A program made the translations under genes and the position numbers. The notes under the pieces are model-generated. The model ran no database searches. It was not told the origin of the DNA and saw only the letters and a list, made by a program, of their open reading frames with translations. This document shows positions 7,225-8,905 of a stretch of DNA of 8,905 nt, in pieces. This DNA is from Nonlabens sp. GTDB lineage: Bacteria > Bacteroidota > Bacteroidia > Flavobacteriales > Flavobacteriaceae. Numbering within the stretch: the first letter of the stretch is position 1; each line of letters starts with the position of its first letter. The stretch is from NCBI GenBank assembly GCA_030731685.1, contig JANQTO010000521.1:1-8905 (forward strand), written 5' to 3'.

Positions 7225-8772
7225 ATGGAAAAAGTACAGAATATAACATCTCTCGTCACCGGCAATGCGCCTGTAGTTACATTGGAGCGTGGTAAAATAC
7301 CGCCACAAGCTGTTGATTTAGAGAAAGTTGTATTAGGTGCGTTAATGATAGACGGTAAAGGTGTAGATGAGGTTATCACCTTATTAACACCTGATGTTTT
7401 CTATCAAAAAAACCATCAGCTCGTTTTTGACGCCATTGATAAACTCTTTAAGGACCAGAGTCCTGTAGACTTATTAACCGTTTCGGCACAATTGCGTAAA
7501 GATGGAAATCTAGACGGTGCTGGCGGCGACCATTATTTGATACAGTTATCGCAACTGGTTAGCTCGACAGCGCACATAGAATATCACGCGCGCATCATTC
7601 TGCAAAAATATATTCAGCGTAGTCTTATAAAAATATCTGCCGAAATTACTGAAGACTGTTACGATGAATCTACAGACGTTTTTGACTTACTCGATAAAGC
7701 CGAATCAAAACTATATGAGGTTACTCAAGGTAACATTAAAAAGAGTACAGAAACTGCACTCGACCTTGTAAAGCAAGCAAAACAGCGCATCGAGGACATT
7801 GCAAAACGTGATGGACTTAGTGGTGTGCCTACTGGTTTTACAGATTTGGACAGGCTTACCAGTGGCTGGCAGCCCAGTGACCTTATTATTATAGCCGCTC
7901 GTCCAGGTATGGGTAAAACGGCATTTACCTTATCTATGGCGCGCAATATTGCTGTAGGATCTAATATTCCTGTAGCGTTCTTTTCGCTAGAGATGAGCTC
8001 TGTTCAACTTATTACGCGTTTAATATCATCAGAAACAGGTTTGAGTTCTGAGAAATTAAGAACAGGTAAACTAGAACCTCATGAATGGGAACAACTTAAC
8101 GTCAAGGTAAAGGATTTAGAGAAGGCTCCTATTTTCATTGATGATACTCCATCGCTATCTATTTTTGACTTGCGTGCAAAATGTCGCCGCCTTGCCTCGC
8201 AGCATGGTATCAAATTAATTATGATAGATTACCTGCAATTAATGACCGCACAAACCAGTGCCAAAGGTGGTAACCGCGAGCAGGAAATTTCTACCATATC
8301 CCGTAACCTGAAAGCACTTGCAAAGGAACTGAATGTTCCTGTAATTGCACTTTCACAGCTATCGCGTGCGGTAGAGTCGCGTGGTGGTAGCAAGCGACCA
8401 CTGCTGTCTGACCTGCGTGAATCTGGAGCTATTGAGCAAGATGCAGATATTGTGTCCTTTATATATAGACCAGAATATTATGGTCTGGAAGAATGGGATG
8501 ACGACGAGCGTTCTAATACAAAAGACCAAGCCGAGTTTATCGTTGCAAAACACCGTAACGGTGCCACAGACCAGATACGTCTTAAGTTCCTAGGACAGTT
8601 TGGTAAATTTGACAACCTAGACACGTTCTTTTCCACACCACAGGAATTTGGCTCTAAAATGAACGCTGCAAACGACGACACCTTTAAGTCTGATCTTGAT
8701 AGATTGCCTAGCGGTAATGCCGCAGACGCATTTGGTAGTTTTCCAGACGACGGCAGCGAGGTACCTTTTTAA
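7225..8772 (+). CDS. dnaB: Replicative DNA helicase DnaB
   Basis: DnaB is the hexameric 5'-3' helicase that unwinds DNA at the replication fork. The 515-residue protein has the DnaB-N primase-interacting domain (about 26-128, beginning PPQAVDLEKVVLGALM), a linker helix region, then the RecA-like motor. Visible motor motifs: Walker A ARPGMGKTA (225-233) with Lys231 and Thr232, catalytic Glu256 in FFSLEMS, Walker B LIMIDYLQL (331-339) with Asp335, ALSQLSR (375-381), and the AKHRNG finger region (441-446). No intein interrupts the motor, although inteins are common in this family. The last 45 residues are a polar, acidic tail ending FPDDGSEVPF, resembling the C-terminal tip of single-stranded DNA-binding proteins. 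The ATG at 7225 follows the promoter closely; the next in-frame ATG would remove part of the conserved N domain. I recognise no other replication gene nearby. Confidence 0.98.
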   Translation: MEKVQNITSLVTGNAPVVTLERGKIPPQAVDLEKVVLGALMIDGKGVDEVITLLTPDVFYQKNHQLVFDAIDKLFKDQSPVDLLTVSAQLRKDGNLDGAGGDHYLIQLSQLVSSTAHIEYHARIILQKYIQRSLIKISAEITEDCYDESTDVFDLLDKAESKLYEVTQGNIKKSTETALDLVKQAKQRIEDIAKRDGLSGVPTGFTDLDRLTSGWQPSDLIIIAARPGMGKTAFTLSMARNIAVGSNIPVAFFSLEMSSVQLITRLISSETGLSSEKLRTGKLEPHEWEQLNVKVKDLEKAPIFIDDTPSLSIFDLRAKCRRLASQHGIKLIMIDYLQLMTAQTSAKGGNREQEISTISRNLKALAKELNVPVIALSQLSRAVESRGGSKRPLLSDLRESGAIEQDADIVSFIYRPEYYGLEEWDDDERSNTKDQAEFIVAKHRNGATDQIRLKFLGQFGKFDNLDTFFSTPQEFGSKMNAANDDTFKSDLDRLPSGNAADAFGSFPDDGSEVPF

Positions 8773-8866
8773 AAAGGCCTTAATTTGGAATCATTTTTGA
8801 AGTCCCTTTGTGATACTATGCTTATTTTTAGAGGCATGTATGTATAATACTGTAAAATGTTATTAA

Positions 8867-8888
8867 TTACGCTTTCGCGAAAGCGTAA
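8867..8888. repeat. Palindromic repeat copy 3 (intergenic, 22 bp)
   Basis: The core GCTTTCGCGAAAGC is extended on both sides by TTAC and GTAA, making a perfect 22-bp palindrome, the longest of the three copies. It lies 95 bases after the dnaB stop, in an A/T-rich stretch without a visible gene. There is no T run after it, so it does not look like a terminator. Confidence 0.85.
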
Positions 8889-8905
8889 CACGACTCCTTC
8901 ATATG

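Noticed and set aside
7168..7246. GGAGGAG at 7176-7182 followed by a TTG-started 19-codon frame (7187-7246), and an 8-codon ATG frame (7168-7194)
   Set aside because: The purine stretch is about 40 bases before the dnaB ATG, out of range for it, and would lie upstream of the predicted transcription start. The tiny frames have no other support, and Shine-Dalgarno motifs are little used in this lineage.
8764..8777. CCTTTTTAAAAAGG palindrome over the dnaB stop codon as a terminator
   Set aside because: It is an A/T palindrome with no loop, its stem is almost all A-U and it overlaps the coding end, so it is not a credible terminator.

Overview
The window looks like chromosomal core DNA from a member of the Bacteroidota, most likely a marine-type flavobacterium. 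Evidence: promoters of the TTG-N18-TAnnTTTG type directly before tgt and dnaB, a near absence of Shine-Dalgarno sequences, transketolase split into two genes, a queuine tRNA-ribosyltransferase without the usual zinc cysteines, and protein sequences that read as flavobacterial throughout. The genus is not determined.

Layout, left to right. The 3' end of a probable outer-membrane beta-barrel gene (+) runs in from the left edge and meets a convergent two-gene transketolase operon (-, N-terminal subunit first, then C-terminal subunit); a hairpin terminator lies between them. A 286-bp divergent intergenic region follows. Next is a compact operon (+) of tgt, an LptF/LptG-family permease and an EamA/DMT transporter, with junctions overlapping by 1 and 14 nt. 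accA (+) follows with its own -7 element and a textbook terminator. dnaB (+) then follows from its own promoter. The last 133 bases hold no gene but carry a 22-bp perfect palindrome.

Functionally these are housekeeping genes: pentose-phosphate carbon shuffling (transketolase), tRNA queuosine modification (Tgt), lipopolysaccharide export (LptF/G type), metabolite transport (EamA), the first committed step of fatty acid synthesis (AccA) and replication fork unwinding (DnaB). I see no mobile element, CRISPR array, rRNA, tRNA, phage gene or defence system.

The most interesting signal is not a gene. The palindrome core GCTTTCGCGAAAGC occurs three times at roughly even spacing (centres near 1744, 5111 and 8877). 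Two copies are inside unrelated genes on opposite strands, yet both are read in the same codon frame as Ser-Leu-Ser-Arg-Lys. This suggests a genome-wide repeated motif tolerated or selected within coding sequence. Other points: near-leaderless transcripts predicted for tgt and dnaB, loss of the zinc ligands in Tgt, an SSB-like acidic C-terminal tip on DnaB, and a 12-nt tandem repeat inside the dnaB promoter.
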